Shown here piece by piece: positions 53,169 to 62,612 of a stretch of 64,000 nt of DNA; position 1 is the first letter of the stretch, and each line of letters begins with the position of its first letter. Both the position numbers and the translations under genes were made by a program. Below the pieces are notes generated by a model. That model worked only from the letters and a program-made list of their open reading frames with translations. It ran no database searches and had not been told where the DNA came from. This stretch comes from an uncultured Cellvibrio sp. (GTDB lineage Bacteria > Pseudomonadota > Gammaproteobacteria > Pseudomonadales > Cellvibrionaceae), in the NCBI GenBank assembly GCA_937958105.1, contig CALFXJ010000035.1, positions 19,765 through 83,764 on the forward strand, read 5' to 3'.

Positions 53169-54638
53169 TTACGCTTTTGCTGCAGGTTGCTGTTGAATTC
53201 TCGCCTGCAGGAGCTGGTCGTAGAGCTGCGTATATTCCTGCGCGCTGCGTTGCCAGCTGAGATCCTGAGCCATTCCATTGTTCTGCAGCATTCGCCAGAC
53301 TGTTTTATCCCGCCAGGCTTCCAATGCGCGTTGAATGGCTGCATATAAGCCATGGGTGGTGTATTGATAGAACAGGAAACCTGTGGCATCAACCTGTGAA
53401 GGTTCAGCATAATCGATCACGCTATCGCGCAGTCCACCGACAGCATGTACCACGGGCGGTGTGCCGTAGCGCAGGCTGTAAAGCTGATTGAGGCCACAGG
53501 GTTCATAGGACGAGGGCATGAGAAAAATATCTGCGCCGGCTTCAATCAAATGTGCCAGGGATTCGTCATAACCGATGGTGACGGCCAATTGCTGCGGGTA
53601 TTGCTGTGCAAGTTGAGTCAGCTGTTGTTCATACTCTTTCATACCGCTGCCGAGGATGACGCACTGGCAGCCATCCTGGAGCAGTTGCGGCAGGTTGGCG
53701 ATAATGAGGTCGATACCTTTCTGTTCAACCAGTCGCCCGATAAAACCCAGCAAAGGCTTTTCTGAAACGTCCAGAGCGCAACGCGTCTGCAGTGCCGCTT
53801 TGTTTTTCAATTTGTTGGCGAGCGCGCGGCGATTATAGATTTGTGCAATATATTTATCTGTACCGGGGTTCCATTCATCGGTATCGATCCCATTAAGGAT
53901 GCCGGAGAGAATTTCTTTTCGATGGCGGAGCAGACCATCCAGTCCATGACCAGCTTCCGGTGTCTGTATTTCCTGTGCATAACTGGGACTGACTGTGGTG
54001 ATGCGGTCAGCGTAAACCAGTCCGCCTTTCATAAAACAAAACTGGTTATAAAATTCCAAGCGTTCCATATGCCACCAGTCGGCGGGGAGACCGAGGCTGG
54101 CAAAGGTGTCCCAGGAGAACAGTCCGCGGTAGGCGAGGTTGTGGATGGTGAATACGGTGGCGGGACGCCGGGTTTCCTGTGCCAGCAGCGCTGGGATCAA
54201 ACCGGTTTGCCAATCGTTACATTGAACAAGGTCTACCGGCCAATCCAATCCCGCCTCATTTAATGCAATCAGTCGGGCAGCCCTGGCAAAGAGCAAAAAG
54301 CGTTGCGCGTTATCCGGCCAATCATTTCCGTCAGGTCCGCAGTAGGGATTTCCCTCACGCTGAGAGAACGCGGGAGTATCCACCAGCCATACCGGAATGC
54401 GTGTACCGGGCAGGGATGTTTTCCATAATACCGTCTGCTGTCCATCGATATCCAGAGTCTGTATTTTTTTGAATTTATTCTGTGCAGCATTCATGACCGC
54501 TGCATAGGCCGGCAGAAGAATGCGAACATCATGTTTCAATTTAGTCAGAGCGCGTGGCAGGCTGGCAGCTACGTCAGCCAGACCACCGGTTTTTATCAAA
54601 GGAAAAACTTCGCTCGCGACAAAAAGAATATTGCTCAT
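53169..54638 (-). CDS. glgA: Glycogen synthase GlgA
   Basis: GlgA adds glucose from ADP-glucose to glycogen chains. From ATG 54638 it has 489 residues: MSNILFVASEVFPLIKTGGL contains the ADP-glucose-binding KTGGLADV, and the C-terminal half has GFIGRLVEQKGIDLI, LMPSSYEPCGLNQLYSLRYG and GGLRDSV, standard for GT5 enzymes. A longer frame to 54701 lacks family similarity. It follows glgB on the same strand. Confidence 0.95.
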   Translation of the reverse strand: MSNILFVASEVFPLIKTGGLADVAASLPRALTKLKHDVRILLPAYAAVMNAAQNKFKKIQTLDIDGQQTVLWKTSLPGTRIPVWLVDTPAFSQREGNPYCGPDGNDWPDNAQRFLLFARAARLIALNEAGLDWPVDLVQCNDWQTGLIPALLAQETRRPATVFTIHNLAYRGLFSWDTFASLGLPADWWHMERLEFYNQFCFMKGGLVYADRITTVSPSYAQEIQTPEAGHGLDGLLRHRKEILSGILNGIDTDEWNPGTDKYIAQIYNRRALANKLKNKAALQTRCALDVSEKPLLGFIGRLVEQKGIDLIIANLPQLLQDGCQCVILGSGMKEYEQQLTQLAQQYPQQLAVTIGYDESLAHLIEAGADIFLMPSSYEPCGLNQLYSLRYGTPPVVHAVGGLRDSVIDYAEPSQVDATGFLFYQYTTHGLYAAIQRALEAWRDKTVWRMLQNNGMAQDLSWQRSAQEYTQLYDQLLQARIQQQPAAKA

Positions 54639-54743
54639 AGTCGGTATCGGTTCCCGAAAAAAGAAGACAATTGCTGCACGGCAGAAAAGCTGAACGGGCA
54701 ACAGGATTGGTGTCAGCGTGGGCAGGAATATGACATCAATGTA

Positions 54744-56966
54744 TTAATTATTCAGTCGCAATACCAGAGCACCAAGGGGAGGCAATGTAATGTCGATCGA
54801 TTGCCGCTGGCCCATCCAGGGCGTAGGTGAGCTGTTAATCGGGTTACCGTTGCCCAGATTGCTGCCGGCATAAAACGTCGAATCCGAGTTAATCAGCTCG
54901 CGGTAACTGCCAGCTACAGGTACGCCGATTCGGTAGTTCTCCCGTGGCGTAGGCGTAAAGTTGAGTACAACAATGGTGAACTCATCCCCGCCTTTGCGCA
55001 GATAACTGACGACCGACTGGGTACTGTCATGGCAATCGATCCATTCAAAGCCGTCCGGTTCATAGCTGTGCCGATACAGCGATGGCGAAGCGGTGTAAAG
55101 GTGATTCAGATCCCTTACCAGGCATTGCAGGCCTTGATGAAACTGGCCATCCAGCAAATGCCAGTCCAATTGTTTCCCATGCGCCCATTCCGCCCATTGT
55201 CCGAACTCGCTGCCCATAAACAATAACTTGCTGCCGGGGTAAGTGTACAAATAGGTATAGAGCAGGCGCAGGTTAGCAAACTTCTGCCAGTCATCGCCGG
55301 GCATCTTGTTGATCATGCTTCCTTTGCCGTGAACAACTTCATCATGCGAAAAGGGCAGTACAAAGTTTTCAGTGAATGCATACATCATGCCGAAGGTCAG
55401 TTGATCATGATGGTACTTGCGGTGGATGGGGTCCTTCGACATATAGTTCAGGGTGTCATGCATCCAGCCCATGTTCCATTTCATGGAGAAGCCCAGGCCG
55501 CCGACCCAGGTCGGGCGTGTCACCTGCGGCCAGGCTGTAGATTCCTCTGCGATGACCACGACACCAGGATGCTGGCCGTGACACAAGACATTCAGTTCAC
55601 TCAAAAAACTCATGGCTTCAAGATTTTCATTGCCGCCGTATTTGTTGGGAATCCATTCACCTTCCTTGCGCGAATAATCCAGGTGCAGCATGGCTGCCAC
55701 AGCATCTACACGCAGTCCGTCGATGTGAAACTCCTTCAGCCAGAAAAGCGCATTGGCCAGCAGGAAGTTGCGTACTTCATTGCGGTTGAAGTTATAGATC
55801 AACGTGCCCCAGTCTGGATGTTCACCCATGCGCGGATCGGCATGTTCATATAGAGCGGTACCGTCAAACTGGGCGAGGGCATGACCATCCTTGGGGAAGT
55901 GAGCGGGAACCCAGTCAAGGATCAGACCGAGTCCGTGACGATGCAGGTAATCTACAAAATAGCGAAAATCATCCGGCGTGCCGAAGCGGCTGGTCGGTGC
56001 ATAGTAGCCGGTGGTCTGGTATCCCCAGGAATCATCGAGTGGATGCTCGGTCAGCGGTAAGACTTCGATGTGGGTAAATCCCAGCGGCTTTACGTATTCC
56101 ACGAGCTGGTGGGCGAGTTCGCGGTAGTTGAGGAATTCTCCATTGGGTCCGCGTCGCCAGGAACCCAGATGGACTTCATAAATCGACAGGGGGGCGTGCT
56201 GCCAGTTCCACTGCGCGCGCTGCTCCAGCCATTGACTGTCCTGCCACTGGTGTTGTGATGGCGGAGCGACGATGGAGGATGTCTTGGGCCGATGTTCAAA
56301 CATCTGGCCGTAGGGATCTGTCTTTAAAAAAATCTTGCTGCTGGTACGGTTGCGAATTTCAAATTTATAAAGTTCGCCACCGCTGAGGCCCGGAATAAAT
56401 AATTCCCAGACACCGCTGCCACCGCGCACCCGCATAGGATGCTGGCGACCGTCCCACGCATTGAAATCACCCACCACGCTGACTCGTTCCGCATTGGGTG
56501 CCCAGGTTGCAAACAGAACGCCGCTGACTCCGCCAACCTGGTGCAGGTGGGCTCCGAGCTTATTGTAAATGCTCCAATTTTGACCCTCTCCGAACAGGTG
56601 TAAATCAAAATCGCTCAGTTGTGGTGCAAAGCAGTAAGGGTCATATTCGCGACGAACTTGATCATATCTGTCACGCCATTCAATTTGATAGGCAGATTCT
56701 ATGTGCTCTGCCGCACCGTACCATTCAAAAAAATCAGTACCCTCAACACGACTCATCTCTACTGCCTTGTCCTTCAGGATCAGGCTGGCGCAGCGAGCGC
56801 CGGGCAGGAAGCAGCGTACACAGGTGTCCGGCGCCGGTGCGTTAGTGCTGATGGAAGGCGGGGCGATATGGTGCTTACCGAGCACCTCAAAAGGATCGTG
56901 GTGGCTGGCGCCAATGATACGTAGCATAGGCGTCGTTAGTCGTTGTCCTTGTTGCAAATTCACCAT
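54744..56966 (-). CDS. glgB: 1,4-alpha-glucan branching enzyme GlgB
   Basis: GlgB makes alpha-1,6 branches in glycogen. From ATG 56966 (AGGA upstream) it has 740 residues, near the usual length: an N-terminal CBM48-type region (HDPFEVLGKH, VSVVGDFNAWDGRQHPM), a GH13 barrel with nucleophile Asp in IDGLRVDAVAAMLHLDY, acid/base Glu in VVIAEESTAWPQV, and FVLPFSHDEVVHGKGS. A longer frame to 56987 lacks a ribosome site. A terminator-like hairpin lies directly upstream (56988–57008), so expression may be attenuated. It is read with glgA. Confidence 0.94.
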   Translation of the reverse strand: MVNLQQGQRLTTPMLRIIGASHHDPFEVLGKHHIAPPSISTNAPAPDTCVRCFLPGARCASLILKDKAVEMSRVEGTDFFEWYGAAEHIESAYQIEWRDRYDQVRREYDPYCFAPQLSDFDLHLFGEGQNWSIYNKLGAHLHQVGGVSGVLFATWAPNAERVSVVGDFNAWDGRQHPMRVRGGSGVWELFIPGLSGGELYKFEIRNRTSSKIFLKTDPYGQMFEHRPKTSSIVAPPSQHQWQDSQWLEQRAQWNWQHAPLSIYEVHLGSWRRGPNGEFLNYRELAHQLVEYVKPLGFTHIEVLPLTEHPLDDSWGYQTTGYYAPTSRFGTPDDFRYFVDYLHRHGLGLILDWVPAHFPKDGHALAQFDGTALYEHADPRMGEHPDWGTLIYNFNRNEVRNFLLANALFWLKEFHIDGLRVDAVAAMLHLDYSRKEGEWIPNKYGGNENLEAMSFLSELNVLCHGQHPGVVVIAEESTAWPQVTRPTWVGGLGFSMKWNMGWMHDTLNYMSKDPIHRKYHHDQLTFGMMYAFTENFVLPFSHDEVVHGKGSMINKMPGDDWQKFANLRLLYTYLYTYPGSKLLFMGSEFGQWAEWAHGKQLDWHLLDGQFHQGLQCLVRDLNHLYTASPSLYRHSYEPDGFEWIDCHDSTQSVVSYLRKGGDEFTIVVLNFTPTPRENYRIGVPVAGSYRELINSDSTFYAGSNLGNGNPINSSPTPWMGQRQSIDITLPPLGALVLRLNN

Positions 56967-56987
56967 TGAGGGTATTCCTGTTGTCAT

Positions 56988-57008
56988 AAAAAAATCGCCC
57001 GGCGGGCG
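56988..57008 (-). terminator. Terminator-like hairpin in the glgB leader
   Basis: On the minus strand CGCCC, loop GCC, GGGCG is followed by A and seven T, ending 22 bases upstream of the glgB start. Nothing clearly coding lies upstream on this strand, so it may end a short leader RNA or act as an attenuator of glgBA. Confidence 0.6.
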
Positions 57009-57036
57009 TTACTGTAACGGAGTTGGGAATTTTTTT

Positions 57037-57054
57037 GGCATTAAATTTAATGCC
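57037..57054. promoter_or_regulatory. 18-bp perfect palindrome in the glycogen control region
   Basis: GGCATTAAATTTAATGCC is a perfect inverted repeat. It lies 71 bases upstream of the glgB start, with T-tract on one side and A-rich sequence on the other. It is a good candidate operator for a dimeric regulator; no match to a named site comes to mind. Confidence 0.5.
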
Positions 57055-57306
57055 GGGTTAAAAAGAAGGTCAGGGCCGGGTTGCCTGTCTCCTCATAAAC
57101 GGCTTATCTATTTCAAAAAAATTGTATAACCAGCCTTGAAGATCCATTGGTTCGATTGCCGCGCCAATATTTTCATCGTCAACTGGCTTTAGCAGGTTCA
57201 ATGCCATTCTTGTGGCTACACTGTTTATCGACAGTGCGGGATCTAACGTAACGGCTGGATTTAAAAATTAGTGGAAGAACCGTCGTAGAAAAAAATGATC
57301 TTCAGC

Positions 57307-57334
57307 TTGGCATTCATATTGCTCAACATAATCT
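57307..57334 (+). promoter_or_regulatory. Probable sigma-70 promoter of glgC
   Basis: TTGGCA (57307–57312) and TAATCT (57329–57334) are separated by 16 bases. Transcription would start near 57341 and give a leader of about 130 bases that includes the hairpin at 57415–57442. Confidence 0.5.
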
Positions 57335-57414
57335 GACGAGGGATCAGGTGAGGCGATTCCTATCGTCATAAAAGATCAACATTCATATCGGCAGCTGATA
57401 GTCAAACGGAGTCT

Positions 57415-57442
57415 CAGGGATCTCTGGTCCCTGGCATTTTTT
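57415..57442 (+). terminator. Terminator-like hairpin in the glgC leader
   Basis: CAGGGA (57415–57420) and TCCCTG (57428–57433) form a hairpin with a seven-base loop, followed by GCA and six T. It ends 27 bases before the glgC start and after the likely promoter, so it may attenuate glgC. Confidence 0.6.
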
Positions 57443-57469
57443 CTGAGTTCAATAATTTAGGGAGTTTGA

Positions 57470-58741
57470 ATGGCTATTCACCAGACCTCTGGTCGCTTTG
57501 TAAGTCGCCTTACACGCGAAACACTGGCAATCATTCTCGCCGGGGGGCGAGGGTCCCGACTACACCAACTCACCAACTGGCGTGCTAAACCGGCCGTACA
57601 TTTTGGTGGAAAGTTTCGCATCATTGATTTTCCACTTTCCAACTGCGTCAATTCCGGCATCCGCCGGATCAGCGTGCTGACACAATATAAATCGCATTCT
57701 CTGGATCGCCATGTGCAGCGGGGCTGGGGCTTTCTCGGCGGGGAACTCGGTGAGTTTGTCGAGCTGCTACCGGCGCAGCAGCGGTTGGAAACCTCCTGGT
57801 ATTCCGGCACGGCGGATGCGGTACTGCAGAACCTGGATATCATTCGCCGCCACAACCCCGAATACATTTTGATTCTTGCCGGTGATCATGTTTACAAGAT
57901 GGACTACGGCACCATGCTGGCAGCCCACGTTGAGCGCGGTGCGGATATCACTGTTGGCTGCATCGAAGTACCGTTGGAGATGGCCACCGCCTTTGGCGTC
58001 ATGGATGTTGATGCGGACCTCAGGATTACCCGCTTCACCGAAAAGCCTCCCAAGCCGGAGCCGATCCCCGGCAGGCCTAATCACGCACTGGCGTCCATGG
58101 GGATTTATGTATTCAGTACCAAAGTACTGTTCCGCGAACTTTTGCGCGATCAGGACCTGCCCGGTTCTTCCCATGATTTCGGCAAGGACATTATTCCGTC
58201 ACTGATCAAGAGTCATAATGTTATGGCGTTTCCGTTCCGCGATCCGGTCAGCGGCGGTGAAGCCTACTGGCGCGACGTGGGTACGGTTGATGCGCTGTGG
58301 GAAGCCAATCTTGAATTGACCAGCGTCAGCCCAGAGCTGGATCTATACGATAATGAGTGGCCCATCTGGACTTATCAGGAGCAGGTGGCCCCGGCAAAAT
58401 TTGTATTTGATGATGAAGGTCGTCGCGGCTTTGCAGTGGATTCGATGATTGCCGGTGGCTGTATCGTCTCCGGCTCCACAGTCCGTCACTCATTACTGTT
58501 CCCCCGTGTACGGGTTCATTCCTTTTGCGAGATTACCGACTCAGTGCTGTTCCCTAACGTTGAGGTTGGGCGCAACTGCCGCATTCGCAGAGCATTGATC
58601 GACCGCTACTGCAAGATTCCCGAAGGTACAGTGATCGGCTACAACCTGGAAGAAGACCGCCAACGTTTCCATGTGTCGCCCAAAGGTGTAGTGCTGGTGA
58701 CACCGGAGATGCTCGATGAGGACTATCCGAATGTCAGTTAA
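57470..58741 (+). CDS. glgC: Glucose-1-phosphate adenylyltransferase GlgC
   Basis: GlgC makes ADP-glucose from glucose 1-phosphate and ATP, the committed step of glycogen synthesis. The 423-residue product has LAIILAGGRGSRLHQLTNWR (nucleotide loop), KPAVHFGGKFRIIDFPLSNC, EYILILAGDHVYKMDYG, and a C-terminal left-handed beta-helix (VEVGRNCRIRRALIDRYCKI). A GGGAG ribosome site precedes ATG 57470. It overlaps the GH57 gene by eleven bases. Confidence 0.96.
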   Translation: MAIHQTSGRFVSRLTRETLAIILAGGRGSRLHQLTNWRAKPAVHFGGKFRIIDFPLSNCVNSGIRRISVLTQYKSHSLDRHVQRGWGFLGGELGEFVELLPAQQRLETSWYSGTADAVLQNLDIIRRHNPEYILILAGDHVYKMDYGTMLAAHVERGADITVGCIEVPLEMATAFGVMDVDADLRITRFTEKPPKPEPIPGRPNHALASMGIYVFSTKVLFRELLRDQDLPGSSHDFGKDIIPSLIKSHNVMAFPFRDPVSGGEAYWRDVGTVDALWEANLELTSVSPELDLYDNEWPIWTYQEQVAPAKFVFDDEGRRGFAVDSMIAGGCIVSGSTVRHSLLFPRVRVHSFCEITDSVLFPNVEVGRNCRIRRALIDRYCKIPEGTVIGYNLEEDRQRFHVSPKGVVLVTPEMLDEDYPNVS

Positions 58742-60476
58742 AGGTGATGCAGCAAAGCGCAAAATGAAAGTGGTTTTCTGCTGGCATATGCATCAGCCGG
58801 ATTATCGCGATCTGGTGACGGGTGAATATTATTTTCCGTGGACCTATCTGCACGCCATCAAAGACTATGTCGATATGGTTGCGCATCTTGAGCGTTATCC
58901 CAAAGCTCACGCTGTTTTTAATTTTGCGCCGATCCTGCTGGAACAGCTGGAAGATTACGCCCATCAAGTCGACCTTTGTCTGACGCAGGGCAAGCCGATC
59001 AAGGATACCTTGCTGAATGCGCTGGTGGCGGAGGAGCTGCCGGCCGCCGGCACGCCCGGCTTCGCAGAACTGACTCACAAGTGTCTGCGTTCCAATCGCG
59101 AACGCATTATCGATCGGTTTCCTGCCTATGCCGACCTTGCAGATGCCGTTGCCATGTTTGAAGAAAAACCGGGCAACCTGCGTTACGTCAACGAACAATT
59201 CCTGATTGATCTGTTGATGTGGTATCACCTGGGCTGGATGGGCGAAACCGTGCGGCGGACAGATTCCCGTATCAAACGTCTGCAGGAGAAAGAAGGCAAT
59301 TACTCTCGCGATGATCGGCGCGAGCTCCTGCGCGTCATTGGCGAACAGCTAAGTTCCTTGGGGCCGCGTTATCGCCAGCTGGCTCAGCGCGGCCAGATTG
59401 AAATTTCCATGAGTCCCTATGCTCACCCGATCATTCCCCTGCTGCTGGATCTGAACAGCGCGCGCCAGGCGATGCCCGAGGTAACCCTGCCGCATTCGCC
59501 TGAATATCCCGGTGGCGATGCCCGGGCGAGGTGGCATATGACCCACGGCATCCACACCTTTGAACGATTCTTTGGTTTTCGCCCACGGGGCTGCTGGGCA
59601 TCCGAAGGATCATTGAGTGATGCCACTTTACATCTGCTTGATGACTTTAATTTTGAATGGGCCGCTACCGGCGACTCGGTGTTGAATAACAGCCTGGGCC
59701 ATGAAGTGAATCAGGAAGCCAAGGCCGCACAACTTGAAAATGGCGGGGCGGTGCATCACGTTTACAGATTCAATAAATCCTCCACCTGCTGCTTCTTTCG
59801 CGATGATGGCCTCTCTGACCTCATCGGCTTCAAGTATGCCACCTGGCATGCTGATCATGCGGTGGATGACCTGATCAACCACATGGAAAATATTGCCGAG
59901 AACTGTGAATTTTCCAGCGATACGGTGATCTCCATCATTATGGATGGCGAGAATGCCTGGGAATACTTTCCGGAAAATGCTTACTACTTTCTCGATGCCT
60001 TATATGCGCGGTTATGTGAACACCCCACGCTTGAGCTGTCCACCTACAGCCGCATTCTGGATGAACAGAAACCCAACCCGGTTGCACTGCAACATCTGGT
60101 AGCAGGCAGCTGGGTTTACGGCACTTTTTCTACTTGGATTGGTGATCAGGACAAAAATCGCGGATGGGATATGTTGTGCGAAGCAAAGCAACAGGTGGAC
60201 AAAGTCCTGAAGCAGGATGTGCTGTCACCGGAGCAGGTGGCGCAGGTAGAAAAACAGCTGGCGTTATGCGAAGGCTCTGACTGGTTCTGGTGGTTTGGGG
60301 ATTACAACCCTGCCGAAAGCGTCAGCGATTTTGAATATCTGTATCGCCGTCATCTCATGAATTTATACGCATTGATCGACCAGCCTGCGCCGGATTATCT
60401 CTGCCAGACCATCAGTACAGGCAGCGGCTCTCCGGCAGCGGGTGGGGTGATGCGTCAAGGACACGCGGAGGCGTAA
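58731..60476 (+). CDS. GH57 family alpha-glucan hydrolase/transferase
   Basis: From ATG 58731 (GAGGA eight bases upstream, inside glgC) the 581-residue product shows GH57 features: VVFCWHMHQPDYRDL near the N terminus, GCWASEGSLSDATLH with the nucleophile-region glutamate, and VISIIMDGENAWEYFPEN with the acid/base aspartate. GH57 members are alpha-amylases, amylopullulanases, 4-alpha-glucanotransferases or branching enzymes. Position between glgC and malQ indicates a role in glycogen remodelling. Starts at 58716 and 58764 are possible. Confidence 0.9.
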   Translation: MSVKGDAAKRKMKVVFCWHMHQPDYRDLVTGEYYFPWTYLHAIKDYVDMVAHLERYPKAHAVFNFAPILLEQLEDYAHQVDLCLTQGKPIKDTLLNALVAEELPAAGTPGFAELTHKCLRSNRERIIDRFPAYADLADAVAMFEEKPGNLRYVNEQFLIDLLMWYHLGWMGETVRRTDSRIKRLQEKEGNYSRDDRRELLRVIGEQLSSLGPRYRQLAQRGQIEISMSPYAHPIIPLLLDLNSARQAMPEVTLPHSPEYPGGDARARWHMTHGIHTFERFFGFRPRGCWASEGSLSDATLHLLDDFNFEWAATGDSVLNNSLGHEVNQEAKAAQLENGGAVHHVYRFNKSSTCCFFRDDGLSDLIGFKYATWHADHAVDDLINHMENIAENCEFSSDTVISIIMDGENAWEYFPENAYYFLDALYARLCEHPTLELSTYSRILDEQKPNPVALQHLVAGSWVYGTFSTWIGDQDKNRGWDMLCEAKQQVDKVLKQDVLSPEQVAQVEKQLALCEGSDWFWWFGDYNPAESVSDFEYLYRRHLMNLYALIDQPAPDYLCQTISTGSGSPAAGGVMRQGHAEA

Positions 60477-60486
60477 GGGTAACAGA

Positions 60487-62001
60487 GTGACCGAAAACCA
60501 ACAGACATTTACTGGATCTCCATTGTTTGCTGACCGTCGTGCCGGTGTATTGCTGCACCCGACATCGCTGCCGTCCAACTCCGGTTTTGCATCTGGCGAT
60601 CTGGGCAAGGATGCTTACCGGTTCATCGATTTTCTGGCTGATGCTGGTTTCACTATCTGGCAGATGCTGCCCACCGGGCCCACCCACAGCGATCTATCGC
60701 CTTATCAATCATTATCCGCCCATGCGGGCAATCCCGAACTTATCAGTCTGGATGCACTGGCTGAGCGTGGCTGGATCAGTTTGGATGACCCCGGCCTGCA
60801 CAGCGAAGAAACTGGCGAACGCCAGGCAGCACGCCGACGGGCTGCCAATCATTTTTTCTACACCATTCAGCATGATCGGCATCTGGGACATCAGTATGAT
60901 GAATTCTGTCAGAGCCATAAATCATGGCTGAATGACTTTGCTCTCTTTCTCGCCCTGCGCGGACATTTTCACCGCAAAGCCTGGAACGAGTGGCCCTTGG
61001 AACTCGTTCAACGCGATGAGCAGGCGCTGGCCAAGGCACGCGAGCAATTTGCAGATGAGATTCGCTGTTACTGTTTTGAACAGTTCGTCTTCTATCAGCA
61101 GTGGCAGGATCTGCGGCGCTATGCGCAGCATAAAGGGATTTATCTTTTTGGGGACATGCCGATTTTTGTGGCCCACGACAGTGCGGACGTCTGGGCGGAA
61201 CAGCATAACTTTCGCCTCGATGAAAAGGGCAATCCTTTGTCGGTAGCAGGCGTGCCGCCGGATTATTTTTCGGAGTACGGTCAGCACTGGGGCAATCCAC
61301 ACTACGACTGGGAGCGAATGGAAGCCGATGGCTTTCAATGGTGGCTGTCGCGCCTGCGTTCGCAGTTGAATTTATTTGATTTGATCCGTATAGATCACTT
61401 TCGGGGCTTTGAAGCCTATTGGGAAATTCCCGGTAATGTTAAAGATGCACGGCAGGGAAAATGGGTTAAAGCACCGGGAAAAGCCTTTCTTTCTGCCTGT
61501 TTCAATGAATATAGAAATTTACCGCTGGTTGCCGAAAACCTCGGAGTCATCACCGATGAAGTAGAAGCGCTGCGCCAAGAATTTTCGCTGCCGGGCATGC
61601 TGGTGCTGCATTTTGCCTTTGACGGCAACGCGGACAATCCACACCTGCCGCACCGCCACAACCTGCTCGATATTATCTACACCGGCACTCATGACAATGA
61701 TACGACGGTTGGCTGGTATCAATCTTTGGATGCAGCGGCGCGTCGACAGATTGATGAGTATTTTTTTCACGGGCAGGACGCCATGCCGTGGTTGTTGATC
61801 AAAGCGGCGCTCGCTTCGGTTTCACGTATGGCAATCGTACCTATGCAGGACCTTCTGGAGCTATCCAGTGAACACCGCATGAACATGCCGGGCACCACGG
61901 ATAAAAACTGGAAGTGGCGCTTCCGCTGGGAGCAGGTGCCGGACCATCTCGCCGGGAAGGTACGCAAACTGCTGACTTTATATGATCGTCTGGCTAACTA
62001 G
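60487..62001 (+). CDS. malQ: 4-alpha-glucanotransferase MalQ
   Basis: MalQ transfers maltodextrin segments between glucan chains (GH77). The 504-residue protein starts at GTG 60487 after AAGGG. It has RRAGVLLHPTSLPSNSGFAS, the catalytic Asp in LIRIDHFRGFEAYW, Glu in LPLVAENLGVITDEV, and Asp in YTGTHDNDTTVGWY, all standard for GH77. It lies ten bases after the GH57 gene and ends the glgC operon. Confidence 0.95.
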   Translation: MTENQQTFTGSPLFADRRAGVLLHPTSLPSNSGFASGDLGKDAYRFIDFLADAGFTIWQMLPTGPTHSDLSPYQSLSAHAGNPELISLDALAERGWISLDDPGLHSEETGERQAARRRAANHFFYTIQHDRHLGHQYDEFCQSHKSWLNDFALFLALRGHFHRKAWNEWPLELVQRDEQALAKAREQFADEIRCYCFEQFVFYQQWQDLRRYAQHKGIYLFGDMPIFVAHDSADVWAEQHNFRLDEKGNPLSVAGVPPDYFSEYGQHWGNPHYDWERMEADGFQWWLSRLRSQLNLFDLIRIDHFRGFEAYWEIPGNVKDARQGKWVKAPGKAFLSACFNEYRNLPLVAENLGVITDEVEALRQEFSLPGMLVLHFAFDGNADNPHLPHRHNLLDIIYTGTHDNDTTVGWYQSLDAAARRQIDEYFFHGQDAMPWLLIKAALASVSRMAIVPMQDLLELSSEHRMNMPGTTDKNWKWRFRWEQVPDHLAGKVRKLLTLYDRLAN

Positions 62002-62095
62002 TTTTCATCATCGGCTGGAGACAGGGTAAAGGAATGAAGATCCAACACAGGGTGCTTACAGCTGGTTTTTGTTCATTGACTAACGGGGCAGCACT

Positions 62096-62524
62096 ATGGA
62101 ACACAGATGCAGTGAACGCGTTAATACGGATCATAAAGTTCTGATCTATAAAATGGGTATTCCGGTTGCTATCGGACGTTTGAAGAACGGCAGCAAGCTG
62201 GGTTTCTTTGTTGAGACGGATTTTGCAGATATTAATATTCTGCAGCTGCTGGATGTGGAGGTCTTGCTGTATCGCGGACCGCAGCAGCTTGACCGTTTCA
62301 AATTCACGACACGGGTCATTCGTAAAGATGATGCCGGAATGGGATTGGAACTGGAGCAGATGAGTAATGAGTCAGCCCTGGCACTGGATGATATCCTGCG
62401 CGGTTCGCGCAACAATAATCATCAGGCTGTCATACCTGAGCAACTCCTGCCGGAGGCAAAGGCGGCGGTGACGGTGCCCAAGAAAGTGGTGCAGGGCAGT
62501 GGAAAGCGTGTGCAGATTCATTAA
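62096..62524 (+). CDS. PilZ domain protein
   Basis: The 142-residue product is small and soluble and begins EHRCSERVNTDHKVLIYKMG, with an RxxxR-like element (RCSER) and a following beta-barrel (ATGRLKNGSKLG-like segment, LLDVEVLLYRG, VIRKDDAGMGLEL) as in PilZ domains that bind cyclic di-GMP. The D/NxSxxG motif is imperfect (NGSKLG), so binding is uncertain. A terminator follows. Confidence 0.7.
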   Translation: MEHRCSERVNTDHKVLIYKMGIPVAIGRLKNGSKLGFFVETDFADINILQLLDVEVLLYRGPQQLDRFKFTTRVIRKDDAGMGLELEQMSNESALALDDILRGSRNNNHQAVIPEQLLPEAKAAVTVPKKVVQGSGKRVQIH

Positions 62525-62550
62525 GGCTGGTGTACTGACGCCAGAGAAAA

Positions 62551-62583
62551 ACAGCGCAGATCTATTTCTGCGCTGTTTTTTTT
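62551..62583 (+). terminator. Intrinsic terminator after the PilZ gene
   Basis: ACAGCGCAGA (62551–62560) and TCTGCGCTGT (62567–62576) form a ten-base-pair hairpin followed by seven further T. Confidence 0.92.
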
Positions 62584-62612
62584 AAGCGGTTATTACTCTG
62601 CCCGGCAGTAAA

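Larger units (their letters stand above)
57009..57469. other. Long non-coding region between glgB and glgC
   Basis: This stretch lies between divergent glgB and glgC and holds no convincing gene. It contains a perfect 18-base palindrome (57037–57054), a CACTGT/ACAGTG dyad near 57219–57236, a probable glgC promoter (57307–57334), and a terminator-like hairpin in the glgC leader (57415–57442). It is likely a control region for both glycogen operons. Confidence 0.7.
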
